Below are positions 7,839 through 22,982 of a stretch of DNA of 64,000 nucleotides, in pieces. Position numbers and translations under genes: made by a program. Numbering within the stretch: position 1 is the first letter of the stretch; every line of letters starts with the position of its first letter. The stretch spans positions 1 through 64,000 of the forward strand of contig NZ_LMUI01000024.1 of assembly GCF_009765995.1 (NCBI RefSeq), read 5' to 3'. The notes beneath the pieces were generated by a model. It was not told the DNA's origin, ran no database searches, and was given only the letters and a program-made list of their open reading frames with translations. The DNA comes from Methylocapsa sp. S129. GTDB taxonomy: Bacteria > Pseudomonadota > Alphaproteobacteria > Rhizobiales > Beijerinckiaceae.

Positions 7839-9263
7839 TCAATCGACCGTCACATCCACATGCCGGATTCGATGTTTTCCGTCGGCATAGGCCTCGTCGA
7901 TTGTGATCGTATCCTCGCCGATGTAACCGGCCGCCGGCGTATATTTGATGACGATCATCGGAATCGTCCGCGCGTTGCACTTCTCGAGCGGGCTGCCGGC
8001 CGGATATGCCGCATGGCGATCGCGCACCTCCATGGACGCGGCTCCATGATCGGGCGGCTTTGAGAACGTCACCGTCGGCGCTAACGATTCGCAGTCCTCC
8101 TCTAGGCTGTAGACAGGCAGCAGCCATGCCGGCTGGTCCTTCATGATGCTTCTGTGAAGGACGGGCTCTGTGTGCACAGCGTCGACCGCCGTCGACGCCG
8201 CCCCCTCGTTGGTCGATATTTGCCTATCGGCCGGCGCTTCGTCGCTCGGAGCGACCTCCGCCATGGTTCCGCCTTTCGCTGGAGCAGCCGTTATGTCCTC
8301 ACCGGCGGGCGGCTCTTTCTCCACGGGATAAGCCAGCGTCGTGGTTGACGCCTTGTCGGCGAGAAACATCCGGCCGTTCCGATAGGAAATCCAGATTTTA
8401 TGGGTCTTCCAGTAATCGAGGCCGAGAAGAGCCGAGCCGACGTAGAAATCAATATCGGCGATCCTCATGACCCGCGCCGGGAACACTTCCTTTCCGATTG
8501 TCACTTTATCAAAAAGAAACATCTGCAGCGCGAAGGCCGACCCGCCGTTCAATGACGTGCCGATCTGAGCCTTCGTGTCGACAAAATGATCGTCAGGCAT
8601 GCCCCAGAGGGCTAGCGATCTTCGCGAGACGACCGAAACATCGGCGCCGGTATCGACGATCGCGCGGGTTCGCTCATCGTTGAGAATGACGTCGATGATG
8701 ATCTTCGTACCGTCATGCACGAAGGGGATCGACGAGTAGCTTCCAGTCCAGGGCGTAAAGGCGCCGTAGCAGCCGAACGCGCGATAAAAGGTCAATTTTT
8801 TCGAGGGAAAATCAAACTCGACCTCATATTGCGACAAGATGTCGTCGCCCAGCAGTCCAGCGGAGGCTTTTTCCGCCGAAGCGCCGTCGTCCATATCGGC
8901 GACGACCGTGCTGCGGTCGCGCAAAACAAGATCGCCAAGCCCCAAAACGGACGGAATGACATTGAGATGGACCTGCGTTGTCGTCTGCCCGATGCCAAAG
9001 ACTGGCTTGACCTCCGCAAGGGAACTATCGGGCGTCAATTTGAGCTCATCGGCGACGCTCGACTTCAGAATGGTTTGCGCCGCGCCGGTATCGACGAGCA
9101 TAGGGCGCGTCACGTCGCCGATCTGAACCATTGCGGCATAATGGTCGCCCAAGACGATCAAGGGCATTTCCGTGACCTTGGTCAGCGTGCAAGCGGCAAG
9201 AGCCGACGTTCCCGAAACCAGCAAAAAACAAAGGCCGGCGAGCGCACGAATCGACAATTTCAC
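7839..9263 (-). CDS. periplasmic double retropepsin-like aspartic protease
   Basis: A 474-residue protein with a signal peptide (residues 1-24). It has two successive retropepsin-like domains, each with an active-site DTGA (residues 58-61 and 204-207) and a following hydrophobic-hydrophobic-Gly motif (AGLLGDDIL near 136, SALLGLDYW later). Retropepsins normally act as homodimers, so two lobes in one chain suggest an intramolecular pepsin-like pseudodimer. The C-terminal part has a Pro/Ala-rich linker and a short Ig-like repeat (YTPAAGYIGEDTITI). The GTG start at 9263 has GGAG 6 nt upstream and is followed directly by the signal peptide. Substrate unknown. Confidence 0.85.
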   Translation of the reverse strand: MKLSIRALAGLCFLLVSGTSALAACTLTKVTEMPLIVLGDHYAAMVQIGDVTRPMLVDTGAAQTILKSSVADELKLTPDSSLAEVKPVFGIGQTTTQVHLNVIPSVLGLGDLVLRDRSTVVADMDDGASAEKASAGLLGDDILSQYEVEFDFPSKKLTFYRAFGCYGAFTPWTGSYSSIPFVHDGTKIIIDVILNDERTRAIVDTGADVSVVSRRSLALWGMPDDHFVDTKAQIGTSLNGGSAFALQMFLFDKVTIGKEVFPARVMRIADIDFYVGSALLGLDYWKTHKIWISYRNGRMFLADKASTTTLAYPVEKEPPAGEDITAAPAKGGTMAEVAPSDEAPADRQISTNEGAASTAVDAVHTEPVLHRSIMKDQPAWLLPVYSLEEDCESLAPTVTFSKPPDHGAASMEVRDRHAAYPAGSPLEKCNARTIPMIVIKYTPAAGYIGEDTITIDEAYADGKHRIRHVDVTVD

Positions 9264-9510
9264 TTTTTGCTCCCGTGAAGGACTCACGTTCGGATCGTTG
9301 AGGGCCGCGGCATCATCCCGGGCCAAGCTGGCTCCAGGCTGTTTCGCAGCGCAAATCTTTGCGGCGCCGGCATGATGGCGACCGGCGATCGTCACGCGGT
9401 CGCAATTGCTTGCCTGGTTAGCCATCGCTCGCCCTTCACGCAGATCGCTGGTAGAGGTTGACAATTCGCCCGACGCCCGCGCCGCGTTGCGACAGGACGA
9501 GGATCGTCGC

Positions 9511-10614
9511 GTGACCGCCAGCCCCGTCCCATCCATCCGCTCCTGGGTCGCCGACGCCATCCAATCGATCGAGGCTGATTTCAACCGCTCCTCAGACGCG
9601 CATCTGCTGCACGTGCCGCTGCCCGGCGTGCGCGGCGTGGCGCTCTACCTCAAGGACGAATCGACCCATCCCACGGGCAGCCTCAAGCATCGGCTGGCGC
9701 GCTCCTTGTTCCTCTACGGCCTTTGCAACGGCTGGATCGGGCCGCGCACGACGATTATCGAGGCGTCGAGCGGCTCGACCGCGGTCTCCGAGGCCTATTT
9801 CGCGCGCATGCTCGGCCTGCGCTTCATCGCCGTCATGCCGCGCGCCACCTCCGCCGAGAAGATTGCTGAGATCGCCTTCTATGGCGGCGAGAGCCATTTC
9901 GTCGACAGCGCCGCCGCGATGTACGAGGAGAGCGCCCGCCTCGCCGCCTCCCTCGGCGGCCATTACATGGATCAGTTCACGTTCGCTGAGCGCGCCACCG
10001 ACTGGCGCGGCAACAACAACATCGCCGAATCGATGTTCAGCCAGATGGCGAGCGAGGAGCATCCGATCCCGGCCTGGATCGTGATCGGAGCGGGAACGGG
10101 CGGAACGTCAGCGACGCTCGGGCGCTATATCCGTTATCGCCGCCTGCCGACGCGGCTTTGCCTCGCCGACCCCGAAGCGTCGGTGTTCCACCGGCATCTG
10201 GCCGACCGAAGCGTGCGCGCCGTCGCCGGGCCGCCTTCGCTGATCGAAGGCATCGGGCGCCCGCGATGCGAGCCATCGTTCATTCCCGAATTGATCGACC
10301 GCGCCTGCACGGCGCCGGACGCGGCGAGCATCGCCAGCGCGCGCGTGCTGTCGCGCCGGATCGGCCGATCCTGCGGCGGATCGACGGGAACGAATCTCTG
10401 GGCGGCGGCTGAGATCATTGCTGAAATGGAAGCCCGTGGCGAGAAAGGGTCGGTGGCGACGCTGCTGTGCGATTCGGGCGAGCGCTATCGCAGCACCCAT
10501 CTCGACGATGCCTGGCTCGCACAGCGCGGGATCGACATCAGCGCCGCGACCGCGATCATGGAGCGGTTTTTCGAGACCGGAATCTTCACGACGCCCGACG
10601 AGAGTCGTGGGTAG
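9511..10614 (+). CDS. PLP-dependent cysteine synthase/cysteine desulfhydrase family enzyme
   Basis: A 367-residue fold-type II PLP enzyme. The PLP lysine lies in HPTGSLKHR (Lys59 from the chosen start), with the substrate loop [13 protein letters not shown] and the phosphate-binding loop [12 protein letters not shown]. The C-terminal region ([20 protein letters not shown]) is the Ser-binding end of cysteine synthases. It is closest in layout to the Cds1-type L-cysteine desulfhydrases, which release H2S from cysteine; cysteine synthase activity is the alternative. The GTG at 9511 has GAGG upstream, while the earlier frame has no family similarity. Divergent from the double retropepsin gene across about 250 nt. 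Confidence 0.85.
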   Translation: MTASPVPSIRSWVADAIQSIEADFNRSSDAHLLHVPLPGVRGVALYLKDESTHPTGSLKHRLARSLFLYGLCNGWIGPRTTIIEASSGSTAVSEAYFARMLGLRFIAVMPRATSAEKIAEIAFYGGESHFVDSAAAMYEESARLAASLGGHYMDQFTFAERATDWRGNNNIAESMFSQMASEEHPIPAWIVIGAGTGGTSATLGRYIRYRRLPTRLCLADPEASVFHRHLADRSVRAVAGPPSLIEGIGRPRCEPSFIPELIDRACTAPDAASIASARVLSRRIGRSCGGSTGTNLWAAAEIIAEMEARGEKGSVATLLCDSGERYRSTHLDDAWLAQRGIDISAATAIMERFFETGIFTTPDESRG

Positions 10615-10989
10615 CCTTGCGCCTGCGCGGCGACGCTACGGCCGGTTCCCGTTCAGACTAAAATTTATATTAGTTGAGATTACCCGCGCGTCGCAGCACT
10701 CATTGTGCGTCGGCTGACCCGCCAGCTTTGGGTCCATAGGCGACGGAAGGAGCGAAGGTTCATGGCGGGATCGAACGCGTAAACCGTTGCGCCTCGCCAT
10801 GTGGCGACAGTCGCGAACTTCAATTCCCAGCAGCGGTTTGACCTGAACGCGCAACGCAGCGCGAACGCGAGGCTTTGCCCAAATCGTCGCCTCTCGCTCA
10901 GCACAAAACGAGCTTGCGCTGGGAATAAATCGGCTCTGCCCCGAGTCGCCTCATCAGCGCTCTGACAGAGAAACCCGGAAGAGAAAATC
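10615..10989. other. intergenic stretch without a supported gene
   Basis: This 375-nt stretch separates the PLP enzyme gene from a small secreted-protein gene. Short open frames exist on both strands, but none has a ribosome-binding site, a recognisable domain or consistent codon use. No strong hairpin is seen. Confidence 0.5.
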
Positions 10990-11241
10990 ATGAGAAAACT
11001 TCAACTGACCATCATTACGCTTCTAAGTCTTTCCTCCGCGGCGTTCGCCCAAAGCGGCCCTCCGCTTGCAGGCGCGGCCTCGCCAGACAGGAGCCAATAT
11101 TCCGCCATCGTATCAACGGGACCAGGAGGACCCGATCGCATTATCCATAATGCGAACGATTGCGCTCCCGACCGCCCGGCCGCTGTTTGGGGCGCAAATT
11201 CGGCTCTTCTCGGTTACTCCTGCGTCTCGATATTGCGGTGA
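10990..11241 (+). CDS. small secreted hypothetical protein
   Basis: An 83-residue protein with a clear signal peptide (residues 1-20, ending AFA) and a short polar mature part rich in Gly, Pro and Asn with two cysteines (NDCAPD and YSCVSI). The paired cysteines may form a disulfide in the periplasm. GGAAGAG lies about 7 nt before the ATG, which supports translation. I do not recognise the family, and it stands alone. Confidence 0.6.
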   Translation: MRKLQLTIITLLSLSSAAFAQSGPPLAGAASPDRSQYSAIVSTGPGGPDRIIHNANDCAPDRPAAVWGANSALLGYSCVSILR

Positions 11242-11490
11242 TCGCGTAGGCGCCGTTCACGCCATCGCCTCACGCTCTCGCACGCGCGCCCTGACGTAAA
11301 AGTCTGACCAAACGTCCCCTCCGGATCAGGAGGATTGATGAGGAAACCGCTCCTTCGTCGTTACGAGCGCAGGCGGCGCTAGAAATCGTCGAACCCGCCG
11401 GGCGCTTGATATTCTGCGCGACAATGCCCTTATTACGGGGGCCGCCGTCGGACCTTCGGAAGCTCCGGGCGGGCGCGTCCGAGGAGAAGC

Positions 11491-15861
<4,371 letters not shown>

Positions 15862-15905
15862 GCCGCGCGGAATATCCCATCCCGCGTCCCATAGCGGGAG
15901 CGGCC

Positions 15906-16559
15906 CTAAAACTCGACTTCGAGTTCCTCGATCTCCTCATGCTCGGCCGTCGCCGCCTTGCGCCATTCGACCATCGCCGGCAGCGCCCAGATGCGATCGG
16001 CATAGGCCTGGGTCTGAGGATCGAGCGCGACGTCATAGGTGCGAAACCGGCTCACAACCGGCGCATACATCGCATCGGCCATCGAAAGCTCGCCAAACAG
16101 GAACGGGCCGCCATGCGCGTCGAGGCATTCGCGCCACAGGAAGGTGATGCGTTCAATGTCGGCTTTGGCCTTCGACCAGACTTTGAACTTCGGGAAATGC
16201 CCCTTGATGTTCATCGGCAGCGCCTGGCGCAGCGACACGAAGCCCGAGTGCATTTCGCCGCAAATCGAACGGCAATGGGCGCGTTTTGCCCGATCTTTAG
16301 GCAGTAAGCCCGCTTTGGGGGCAATTTCATTGAGAAACTCGCCGATCGCCAGCGTGTCCCAAATCTTGATTCCGTCATAGGTGAGGCAGGGCACGAGGAT
16401 GCTCGGCGACAGCAGCAGAATTTCGGCCCGCGCGTCGGCATCGTCGGGCGCGACGATCGATTCCTCGAATTTGATCCCCGCGAACTTCGCCATCAGCCAA
16501 CCGCGCAGCGACCAGGACGAATAATTCTTGCTGCTGAGGGTGATCGTCGTTTTCGACAT
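15906..16559 (-). CDS. glutathione S-transferase family protein
   Basis: A 217-residue GST. The N-terminal thioredoxin-fold domain starts TLSSKNYSSWSLRGWL, which contains the Ser-rich active-site loop typical of bacterial GSTs that resemble maleylacetoacetate isomerase-type enzymes. CLTYDGIKIWDTLAIGEFLN provides the glutathione-binding SNAIL/TRAIL-like region, and an all-helical C-terminal domain follows (GELSMADAMYAPVVSRF with the N-capping motif). Probable cytosolic glutathione conjugation or thiol chemistry; substrate unknown. It lies convergent to lhr and divergent from the PHA depolymerase gene. Confidence 0.9.
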   Translation of the reverse strand: MSKTTITLSSKNYSSWSLRGWLMAKFAGIKFEESIVAPDDADARAEILLLSPSILVPCLTYDGIKIWDTLAIGEFLNEIAPKAGLLPKDRAKRAHCRSICGEMHSGFVSLRQALPMNIKGHFPKFKVWSKAKADIERITFLWRECLDAHGGPFLFGELSMADAMYAPVVSRFRTYDVALDPQTQAYADRIWALPAMVEWRKAATAEHEEIEELEVEF

Positions 16560-16680
16560 CGGCGACGCCCATGATTGAAGAAAAACCTTTGATTCTCAAA
16601 GCAAATGACGTGCCAGTGGCACGTCGCTTGCTTCATTTGAGCCGCGTCGAAACAAGCGTGCCGGAATCGAGCGGAATGGA

Positions 16681-17895
16681 ATGATGTACGATTCCTATCA
16701 GGCCTTAGCCGACGTCGGCGACGCCGTCCGCCTGCTCGCATTCAACGCCGAGCGCATCCTCACGACCTGGGCGTCCGGCCCTTTCGCTTCGCCATTCCAG
16801 CGAATGGCGGCCTATTACGAAGTGGTCGCCTTGGCCGGCTTCACGCATGAGCGGCCCGCTTTCGATGTCCCCAGCGTCGAAGTGCGCGGTGAGACGATCC
16901 CCGTTGAGGAAGAAGTCGTTCTGTCGACCGATTTCTGCGATCTGCGGCGGTTCCGCAAAACGTCCAGCGCGGGCGAACCGAAGGTTCTGCTGGTCGCGCC
17001 GATGTCGGGCCATTTCGCGACGCTGCTGCGCGGCACGCTCAAGACGATGCTCAGGGACCACGAGGTCTATGTCACCGACTGGATCAACCCGCGCATCATT
17101 CCCCTGGACGCCGGGCCATTCGCCCTCGACGATTATACCCAGCATTTGATCGACTTCGTCCGGCATATGGGGCCGGATTCGCATATCGTCGCCGTCTGTC
17201 AGCCCGCCGTTTCGGCGCTCGCGGCGACGGCGGCGATGGCCCAGGAAGGCGCCAACCATCAACCGGCGAGCCTGACGCTGATGGCGGGGCCGATCGACAC
17301 GCGCATTTCGCCTACCAAGGTCAACGATCTGGCCAATGAAAAGCCGATCGAATGGTTCCGCGACAAGATGATCGGCACCGTCCCGGCGCGCCTGAAGGGC
17401 GGCGGCAGGCGGGTCTATCCCGGATTCCTGCAGCTTTCCGCCTTCATGAGCATGAACGCCGAGCGTCACGCCAAATCCTTCGTGGATTTGTTCAAACATC
17501 GCATCGCGGGCGATTTCGAGAAAGCCGACGCGATCCATGAATTCTACAAGGAATATTTCGCGATCATGGATTTGAGCGCGGATTTCTACCTCGAAACGGT
17601 GGAGCAGGTGTTCCAGAAAAACCTGCTGCCGCTCGGCAAGATGAAATTCAAAGGCAAAACGATCGAACCGCGCGCGATCAAGAAAACATTCCTGCTGACG
17701 GTCGAGGGCGAGAAGGACGACATCTGCGCCATCGGCCAGACGCTCGCGGCGCAGGACCTTTGCGGCGGCCTGCGCCCCTATATGAAAACGCATCACATGC
17801 AGGCCGGCGTCGGTCATTACGGCGTCTTCAACGGCCGCCGCTGGGACAATCAGATTTATCCCGTCGTGCGCAACCACATCCAGTCCAGTCGCTGA
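16681..17895 (+). CDS. phaZ: intracellular polyhydroxyalkanoate depolymerase
   Basis: A 404-residue protein of the intracellular PHB depolymerase family (PhaZ1 type). It degrades native PHB granules to hydroxybutyrate oligomers for carbon mobilisation. The lipase-like box carries a cysteine nucleophile (VAVCQP, Cys173), as in PhaZ of Cupriavidus, and HHMQAGVGHYGVFNGRRW near the C-terminus supplies the catalytic His. No signal peptide is present, which fits the cytosol. Two adjacent ATG codons (16681 and 16684) are possible starts. It stands alone, with no phaC or phasin gene nearby. Confidence 0.92.
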   Translation: MMYDSYQALADVGDAVRLLAFNAERILTTWASGPFASPFQRMAAYYEVVALAGFTHERPAFDVPSVEVRGETIPVEEEVVLSTDFCDLRRFRKTSSAGEPKVLLVAPMSGHFATLLRGTLKTMLRDHEVYVTDWINPRIIPLDAGPFALDDYTQHLIDFVRHMGPDSHIVAVCQPAVSALAATAAMAQEGANHQPASLTLMAGPIDTRISPTKVNDLANEKPIEWFRDKMIGTVPARLKGGGRRVYPGFLQLSAFMSMNAERHAKSFVDLFKHRIAGDFEKADAIHEFYKEYFAIMDLSADFYLETVEQVFQKNLLPLGKMKFKGKTIEPRAIKKTFLLTVEGEKDDICAIGQTLAAQDLCGGLRPYMKTHHMQAGVGHYGVFNGRRWDNQIYPVVRNHIQSSR

Positions 17896-17933
17896 ACGAG
17901 GATGCTCCCGCGCGTGGCCGGACGCTCCGCCCT

Positions 17934-18317
17934 TCAGCTCCGAGGCGTCGAGGTCATCAGGCCGAAAGCCGCGCCGGCGGCGTCTGCGATGATCGCGATG
18001 CGCCCGACATTGGGAATGTTGAACGGCGCCCGCAGCACCTTGCCGCCGTTTTCCTCGACCAGGCTGACGCGGTGATCGACGTCGTCGACCTCGATATAGC
18101 TGAACCAATGCGGCGGCACGCCCGGCGGCGTGACGCCGGTCATGTCCATCATGCCGCAGGCCATCGCCGGGCCGCTATGGGCCAGCGTATAGACGCCGTG
18201 CGCCGGCATCGGCATATCGGTAAAGGTCCAACCTAACGTCGCAGCATAGAAGGCCTTCGCCTTCGCGACATCGTTGGTCATCAGTTCGTTCCAGTTGAAC
18301 GTTCCATGCGCCGCCAT
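17934..18317 (-). CDS. VOC-family (glyoxalase-like) protein
   Basis: A 127-residue protein of the vicinal oxygen chelate superfamily with one beta-alpha-beta-beta-beta module: FNWNELMTNDVAKAKAFYAA then LGWTF at the start, HWFSYIEVDDVDH in the second half, and AIIADAAGAAFGL at the end. Such proteins bind metals and act in resistance, extradiol cleavage or lyase reactions, often as dimers. The specific reaction is unknown. It lies between the convergent phaZ gene and grpE and appears monocistronic. Confidence 0.85.
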   Translation of the reverse strand: MAAHGTFNWNELMTNDVAKAKAFYAATLGWTFTDMPMPAHGVYTLAHSGPAMACGMMDMTGVTPPGVPPHWFSYIEVDDVDHRVSLVEENGGKVLRAPFNIPNVGRIAIIADAAGAAFGLMTSTPRS

Positions 18318-18389
18318 GTCATCCTCCCGGTCAACGATGGTCTATAAAGCCATCGCGCAAAGGGATCGTGACAGGAAAACGCGGGCCCG

Positions 18390-18980
18390 TCACTCCGCCT
18401 TCACTGCCTTCGGGCCGCCCTTGGAAACGCCCACCATGGCGGGCCGCAACACGCGATCACCGATCGTCCATCCGCTCTGGACCACTTTTGTGACCGTGCC
18501 TGAAGGCAGCGTTTCATCCGGCGTCTCGAAAATCGCCTGATGGAAATTGGGATCGAATTTCTCCCCCTGCGGCTCCAGCTTCTTCACGCCATGGCGCCCC
18601 AGCGCGACGCTCAGATCGCGCGCCGTCAATTCCACCCCGTCAATAAGGCTCTTGAGCGCGCCATCGGCGCTAGCGCGCGCGTCGTCGGGCAGGCTCTCCA
18701 GCGCGCGCGTCAGATTGTCGACGACATTGAGCATGTCGCGGGCGAAAGCGCTCACGCCATAGGTCTTGGCGTCCGCGACTTCGCGTTCCGTGCGGCGGCG
18801 CAGGTTTTCCATTTCGGCCAGCGTGCGCAGGACGCGGTCTTTCAACGACGCATTCTCGGCGTTCAGCGCCTCGACGACGGCGAATCCGTCGCGCTCCGCC
18901 TCCGTTTGCGTCGCGATGGTTTCCTCGGACGCAGCCTCATGGGCGGCGTCATTGGCTTGCGCCTTGGTCGTGTCGTTCAT
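18390..18980 (-). CDS. grpE: nucleotide exchange factor GrpE
   Basis: A 196-residue GrpE, the cochaperone that releases ADP from DnaK. An acidic N-terminal region is followed by a long coiled coil ([18 protein letters not shown]), [15 protein letters not shown] and the C-terminal beta domain ([31 protein letters not shown]). The ATG at 18980 has AGGA 6 nt upstream; upstream in-frame codons overlap the end of glnD and are not needed. It is the last gene of the minus-strand run rsmI-yraN-gshB-glnD-grpE. Its placement after glnD rather than next to hrcA or dnaK is unusual. Confidence 0.97.
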   Translation of the reverse strand: MNDTTKAQANDAAHEAASEETIATQTEAERDGFAVVEALNAENASLKDRVLRTLAEMENLRRRTEREVADAKTYGVSAFARDMLNVVDNLTRALESLPDDARASADGALKSLIDGVELTARDLSVALGRHGVKKLEPQGEKFDPNFHQAIFETPDETLPSGTVTKVVQSGWTIGDRVLRPAMVGVSKGGPKAVKAE

Positions 18981-19033
18981 GATCAATCCTGTTGTGGCGG
19001 GCGGGGCGGATATCAGGGTTTGCGCGCCAAAAA

Positions 19034-21913
19034 TCAAGCGCCGGGGCGATGCGCGGCCGCGGCGCGCTTTTCTTCGGCGGAATCGAAAATCGCCAAAACA
19101 TTGCGCTTTATCGTGGCCTGGCGCGCCGGCGAGACGATTTTCGAACCTGTCAAATCAGTCACATAGAAAGAATCGACCGCTTTTTCGCCAAAAGTGACGA
19201 TATGGGCGGAACCGATATTGAGGTTCAGCCTGGAAAGCACGGCGGTCAGGTCAAAAAGCAGCCCCGGCCGGTCTAGCCCCGACACTTCGAGCACGGTGAA
19301 CCGATTCGACAGATTGTTGCTGATCGTCACGTCGGGCGCCAAGGCGAAGGCTTTGGCGCGGGCGTCGGGGCCGCGCTTGGCGGCGACCATTTCGCCCAGG
19401 CGAATCTCGCCGCGCAGCGCTTTTTCGATGCCCTTGGCGATGCGGTCGGCGCGGCGCAATTCGTCCTGGTCGAGATCGAACGCGCGGGACAGGAAGATCG
19501 TGTCGAGCGCGAGGCCGTCCGTCGTCGTGAAAATCTGCGCATCGACGATATTGCCGCCTGCGCTCGCGCAGACGCCGGCGATGATCGACAGCAGACGCGG
19601 ATGGTCCGGCGCGACGATCGTCAGTTCCGTCACGCCGCGAAAAGCGTCGGTCGCCACTTCGGTCGCGAGCGATCGAACGTCGGAGGCCATGGCATAAAGC
19701 AGCTTGGCCTGGGCGATCTGGCGCGCCAGATCGACCTTGAGCCAATAGGCGGGATAATGGCGCGCGGCGTATGTCTCGAAATCGGGATCGGACCAGCCGG
19801 GCAGCCCGCGGCGCAGCGCTTCTTGCGCCGCGACGACCCGCGATTTGCGATCGATTGACGAATGGCCGCCGCCCAGGACGACCTCCGTCTCCCAGAACAA
19901 AGTGCGCAGGAGCTGACCTTTCCAGCCGTTCCAGACGCCCGGACCAACGGCGCGAATGTCGCAAATCGTCAGCACCAGCAGCATTTTGAGGCGCTCGAGC
20001 GTCTGCACGATGGCGGCGAACGTCTCTGTCGTGCGCGCGTCGGAGAGGTCGCGGCTCTGCGCCGTCATCGACATCGTCAGATGCTGTTCGATCAGCCAGA
20101 CGACCGTCTCGGTCTCGACAGGAGATAGGCCAAAGCGCGGACACAGACGACGCGCCACTTCAGCGCCGGCGAGCGAATGATCAACCCCCCGGCCCTTGGC
20201 GATGTCATGCAGGAAAGCGGCGACGTAGAGCACGGTGCGATTGGCGATCGTCGGCAGAAACTCGCTGGCCAGAGGATGATCTTCGACCAGCCGACCCGCC
20301 TCGATATTCGCGAGCACCCCGATCGTGCGCAGCAAATGTTCGTCGACCGTAAAATGGTGATACATGGTGAATTGCATCATCCCGACGATACGGCCGAAAT
20401 CGGGAATGAAGCGCCCCAGCACGCCGGCTTCGTTCATGTGGCGCAGCACCGTTTCGGGCGAGTGGCGCGAGGTCAGTATTTCGAGGAAAAGACGGTTCGC
20501 CTCCGGGTCGTTGCGCAAGTTCGCGTCAATGCGTTTCAGCGAATGCGTGACGAGACGCGTCGCGTCGGGATGAATGGCCAGGTTGCCGCGGTCGGCCACC
20601 CAGAACAGGCGGATCAGATTGATCGGATCGCGTTCAAAAGCGTCGTCGCGGACGACGCTGATGCGATCGAATTCGATCTTGAAATCCTTGGCGTCGGCGA
20701 CAACGCTCGATCGCCGGCGCAACCGTCCGATAAAGCGATCGAGCACCGGGCGGGGCTTGGCCTGCCGCTCTTCCAAAGCCGCGCAGACGATGGCGGTCAG
20801 ATCGCCGACATCCTTGGCGATCAGGAAATAATGCTTCATGAAACGTTCGGCGTCGGTCAGGCCGGCGCGGGGCGTGTAACCCAGCTTTTGCGCAATCGGG
20901 CGCTGAAAATCGAAGCTCAGGCGCTCCTCAGGCCGTCCCGCCAGAAAATGCAGGTGGCAACGCACCGCCCAAAGGAATTCTTCGCAGCGGCGGAACAAGG
21001 CGAATTCCTTCGCGGTGAACAATCCGGCGCCGACCAATTCGCGGGTATCGCGCACCCGATAGACATATTTGGCGATCCAGAACAGCGTGTTGAGATCGCG
21101 CAGCCCGCCTTTTCCCTCCTTGATATTGGGCTCGACGACATAGCGCGAGGCGCCGATGCGTTTGATGCGGCTGTCTCGTTCGGCTAGTTTGGCGGCGACG
21201 AATTCGCGCGCCGAGCGGGCGACGATTTCCTTGTCGAACCGTTCGCGCAAAGTGTCGAACAGCGCGCGGTCGCCCAGGATGAAGCGTGCTTCGAGCACGG
21301 ACGTGCGGATGGTCATGTCGGCTTTGGCCTGGCGCAGGCATTCGTCGACCGTTCGCGTGGCGTGGCCGACTTTCTGGCGCAGATCCCACAGGACATAGAG
21401 CATCGCCTCGACGATCTTTTCGGCGCCGGGCGTTCGCTTGTCCGGCAGCAGAAACAGGAGGTCGATGTCGGAACCTGGCGCGAGCAAGCCGCGCCCATAG
21501 CCGCCGACCGCCACGATCGTCACGCCGCCGACGGGAGCGGATTTGGCGCCATGGACGGCCCGCAGAGCGAGATCGTGGATGGCGGCGATAATCTCGTCTT
21601 CGAGATCGCTGATGCGGGCAGCGCAAGCAAGGCCCTTGCCGCCCTCTTCAAGCAAGCGCCGCGCCTCGGCGCGCCCTTCCTCAAGCGCGGCGGCGACGAT
21701 GGCGACCGCCCCCTGCCGAAAGCTTTCGTCGTCGGAGATCTGAGCGCGCAAGGTGGCGATTTCGGCGTCAAGGCGCGCGCTCTCGCTGCTCCGTTTGGGA
21801 GCGGCGACCGAGCGGCGCGAACGCGAGACGGGAGCGCTTTGGACCGAGGCAGATTCCATCGGAGTGGCTTTTAGCATGAGGGGGACGGGCAGGCGCAATA
21901 TAGCGCCGGACAT
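19034..21913 (-). CDS. glnD: bifunctional PII uridylyltransferase/uridylyl-removing enzyme
   Basis: A 959-residue GlnD, the glutamine sensor that uridylylates and deuridylylates PII proteins. The nucleotidyltransferase motif [19 protein letters not shown] is at residues 137-155, an HD domain ([16 protein letters not shown]) is in the middle, and two ACT domains are at the C-terminus ([32 protein letters not shown]). The ATG at 21913 directly follows the gshB stop (TGAATG), which suggests coupled translation. Internal Met codons at residues 13 and 19 are alternatives. Adjacent nitrogen-related genes are absent here, but rpoN and ptsN occur 40 kb away. Confidence 0.96.
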   Translation of the reverse strand: MSGAILRLPVPLMLKATPMESASVQSAPVSRSRRSVAAPKRSSESARLDAEIATLRAQISDDESFRQGAVAIVAAALEEGRAEARRLLEEGGKGLACAARISDLEDEIIAAIHDLALRAVHGAKSAPVGGVTIVAVGGYGRGLLAPGSDIDLLFLLPDKRTPGAEKIVEAMLYVLWDLRQKVGHATRTVDECLRQAKADMTIRTSVLEARFILGDRALFDTLRERFDKEIVARSAREFVAAKLAERDSRIKRIGASRYVVEPNIKEGKGGLRDLNTLFWIAKYVYRVRDTRELVGAGLFTAKEFALFRRCEEFLWAVRCHLHFLAGRPEERLSFDFQRPIAQKLGYTPRAGLTDAERFMKHYFLIAKDVGDLTAIVCAALEERQAKPRPVLDRFIGRLRRRSSVVADAKDFKIEFDRISVVRDDAFERDPINLIRLFWVADRGNLAIHPDATRLVTHSLKRIDANLRNDPEANRLFLEILTSRHSPETVLRHMNEAGVLGRFIPDFGRIVGMMQFTMYHHFTVDEHLLRTIGVLANIEAGRLVEDHPLASEFLPTIANRTVLYVAAFLHDIAKGRGVDHSLAGAEVARRLCPRFGLSPVETETVVWLIEQHLTMSMTAQSRDLSDARTTETFAAIVQTLERLKMLLVLTICDIRAVGPGVWNGWKGQLLRTLFWETEVVLGGGHSSIDRKSRVVAAQEALRRGLPGWSDPDFETYAARHYPAYWLKVDLARQIAQAKLLYAMASDVRSLATEVATDAFRGVTELTIVAPDHPRLLSIIAGVCASAGGNIVDAQIFTTTDGLALDTIFLSRAFDLDQDELRRADRIAKGIEKALRGEIRLGEMVAAKRGPDARAKAFALAPDVTISNNLSNRFTVLEVSGLDRPGLLFDLTAVLSRLNLNIGSAHIVTFGEKAVDSFYVTDLTGSKIVSPARQATIKRNVLAIFDSAEEKRAAAAHRPGA

Positions 21914-22867
21914 TCAAGGTCTGGCGGCCCCGCGTTTGGCCTCGATGGCGTCCCAGATCGCGGCGGCGAGGTCCGGGCCGCCCAGGCGCTTGATGATGCG
22001 CAGGCCGGTCGGCGACGTCACGTTGATTTCCGTCAAATGGCCGCCGATCACGTCGATGCCGACAAACAGCAGGCCGCGACGCTTCAACTCCGGCCCAATG
22101 CGCGCGCAAATCTCCTGTTCTCTCGCCGTCAGTTCGGTCGGCTTGGCCGCGCCGCCGCGCACCATATTGGAGCGGATGTCGTCGCCGACCGGCACCCGGT
22201 TGACCGCGCCGAGCGCCTGTCCATCGACGAGAATGATGCGTTTGTCGCCCTGGGCGACCTCCGGCAGGAATTTCTGGATCACCCAGGGTTCGCGGAATGT
22301 CGTGCTGAACATATCGAAAATCGAGCCGAAATTCGGTTCGCCCGGGCCAATCTTGAAGACCGCTGCGCCGCCATGGCCGTAGAGCGGCTTCATGACGACT
22401 TCGCGATGTTCGTTACGGAAATCCTCGATGGCGGCCCGGTCGCGCGAGATCAACGTCGCCGGCATCAGTTCGGGAAAGTCCATGACGAACAGCTTCTCGG
22501 GCGCGTCGCGCACCGCGCGCGGGTCGTTGACGACAAGCGTGCGGGGATGAATGCGCTCGAGCAGATGGGTCGTCGTGACATAGGCGAGATCGAAAGGCGG
22601 GTCTTGTCGCAACAGCACGACATCGACATCGGCCAGATCGACGCCGTGCATTTCGCCGAGCGTCGCATGCTCGCCCTGGATGTCGCGAACGGTCAGGGAC
22701 TGCGCCTGCGTCAGCACGCGGGCGCCGTTCAGGGTCAGGCGGTCGGGCGTATAATAGAGAAGGCGATGCCCCCGCGCCTGCGCCTCCAGCAACAAGGCGA
22801 AGGTCGAATCGCCGGCGATTTTGATGCGCTCGACAGGGTCCATCTGGACCGCGACGGTGAGAGTCAT
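21914..22867 (-). CDS. gshB: glutathione synthetase
   Basis: A 317-residue prokaryotic GshB. It joins gamma-glutamylcysteine and glycine to form glutathione with ATP. Visible elements are the N-terminal [20 protein letters not shown], the [19 protein letters not shown] region, the ATP-grasp core ([16 protein letters not shown]) and the C-terminal [17 protein letters not shown]. The ATG at 22867 gives the standard N-terminus; about 60 upstream in-frame codons are not family-like. Its stop abuts the glnD start. Position between yraN and glnD matches the usual alphaproteobacterial order rsmI-yraN-gshB. Confidence 0.97.
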   Translation of the reverse strand: MTLTVAVQMDPVERIKIAGDSTFALLLEAQARGHRLLYYTPDRLTLNGARVLTQAQSLTVRDIQGEHATLGEMHGVDLADVDVVLLRQDPPFDLAYVTTTHLLERIHPRTLVVNDPRAVRDAPEKLFVMDFPELMPATLISRDRAAIEDFRNEHREVVMKPLYGHGGAAVFKIGPGEPNFGSIFDMFSTTFREPWVIQKFLPEVAQGDKRIILVDGQALGAVNRVPVGDDIRSNMVRGGAAKPTELTAREQEICARIGPELKRRGLLFVGIDVIGGHLTEINVTSPTGLRIIKRLGGPDLAAAIWDAIEAKRGAARP

Positions 22868-22982
22868 GGGATTTTTGCCTGCGGATGGGAAAGCGTTGGC
22901 GGTTGCGTCAGATTTCGGACTTGTTTGACCACAGAGTTGGAGCGCCGTCGACTTTTTGCCGCCGCGGCCAACATTTCCCGAC

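Noticed and set aside
11242-11490. Small open frames between the secreted peptide gene and lhr
   Set aside because: No start signals or domains; the region probably holds the lhr promoter.
15870-15900. Short hairpin (TCCCGC/GCGGGA) after lhr as a terminator
   Set aside because: Only 6 bp of stem and no T tract; could arise by chance in GC-rich DNA.
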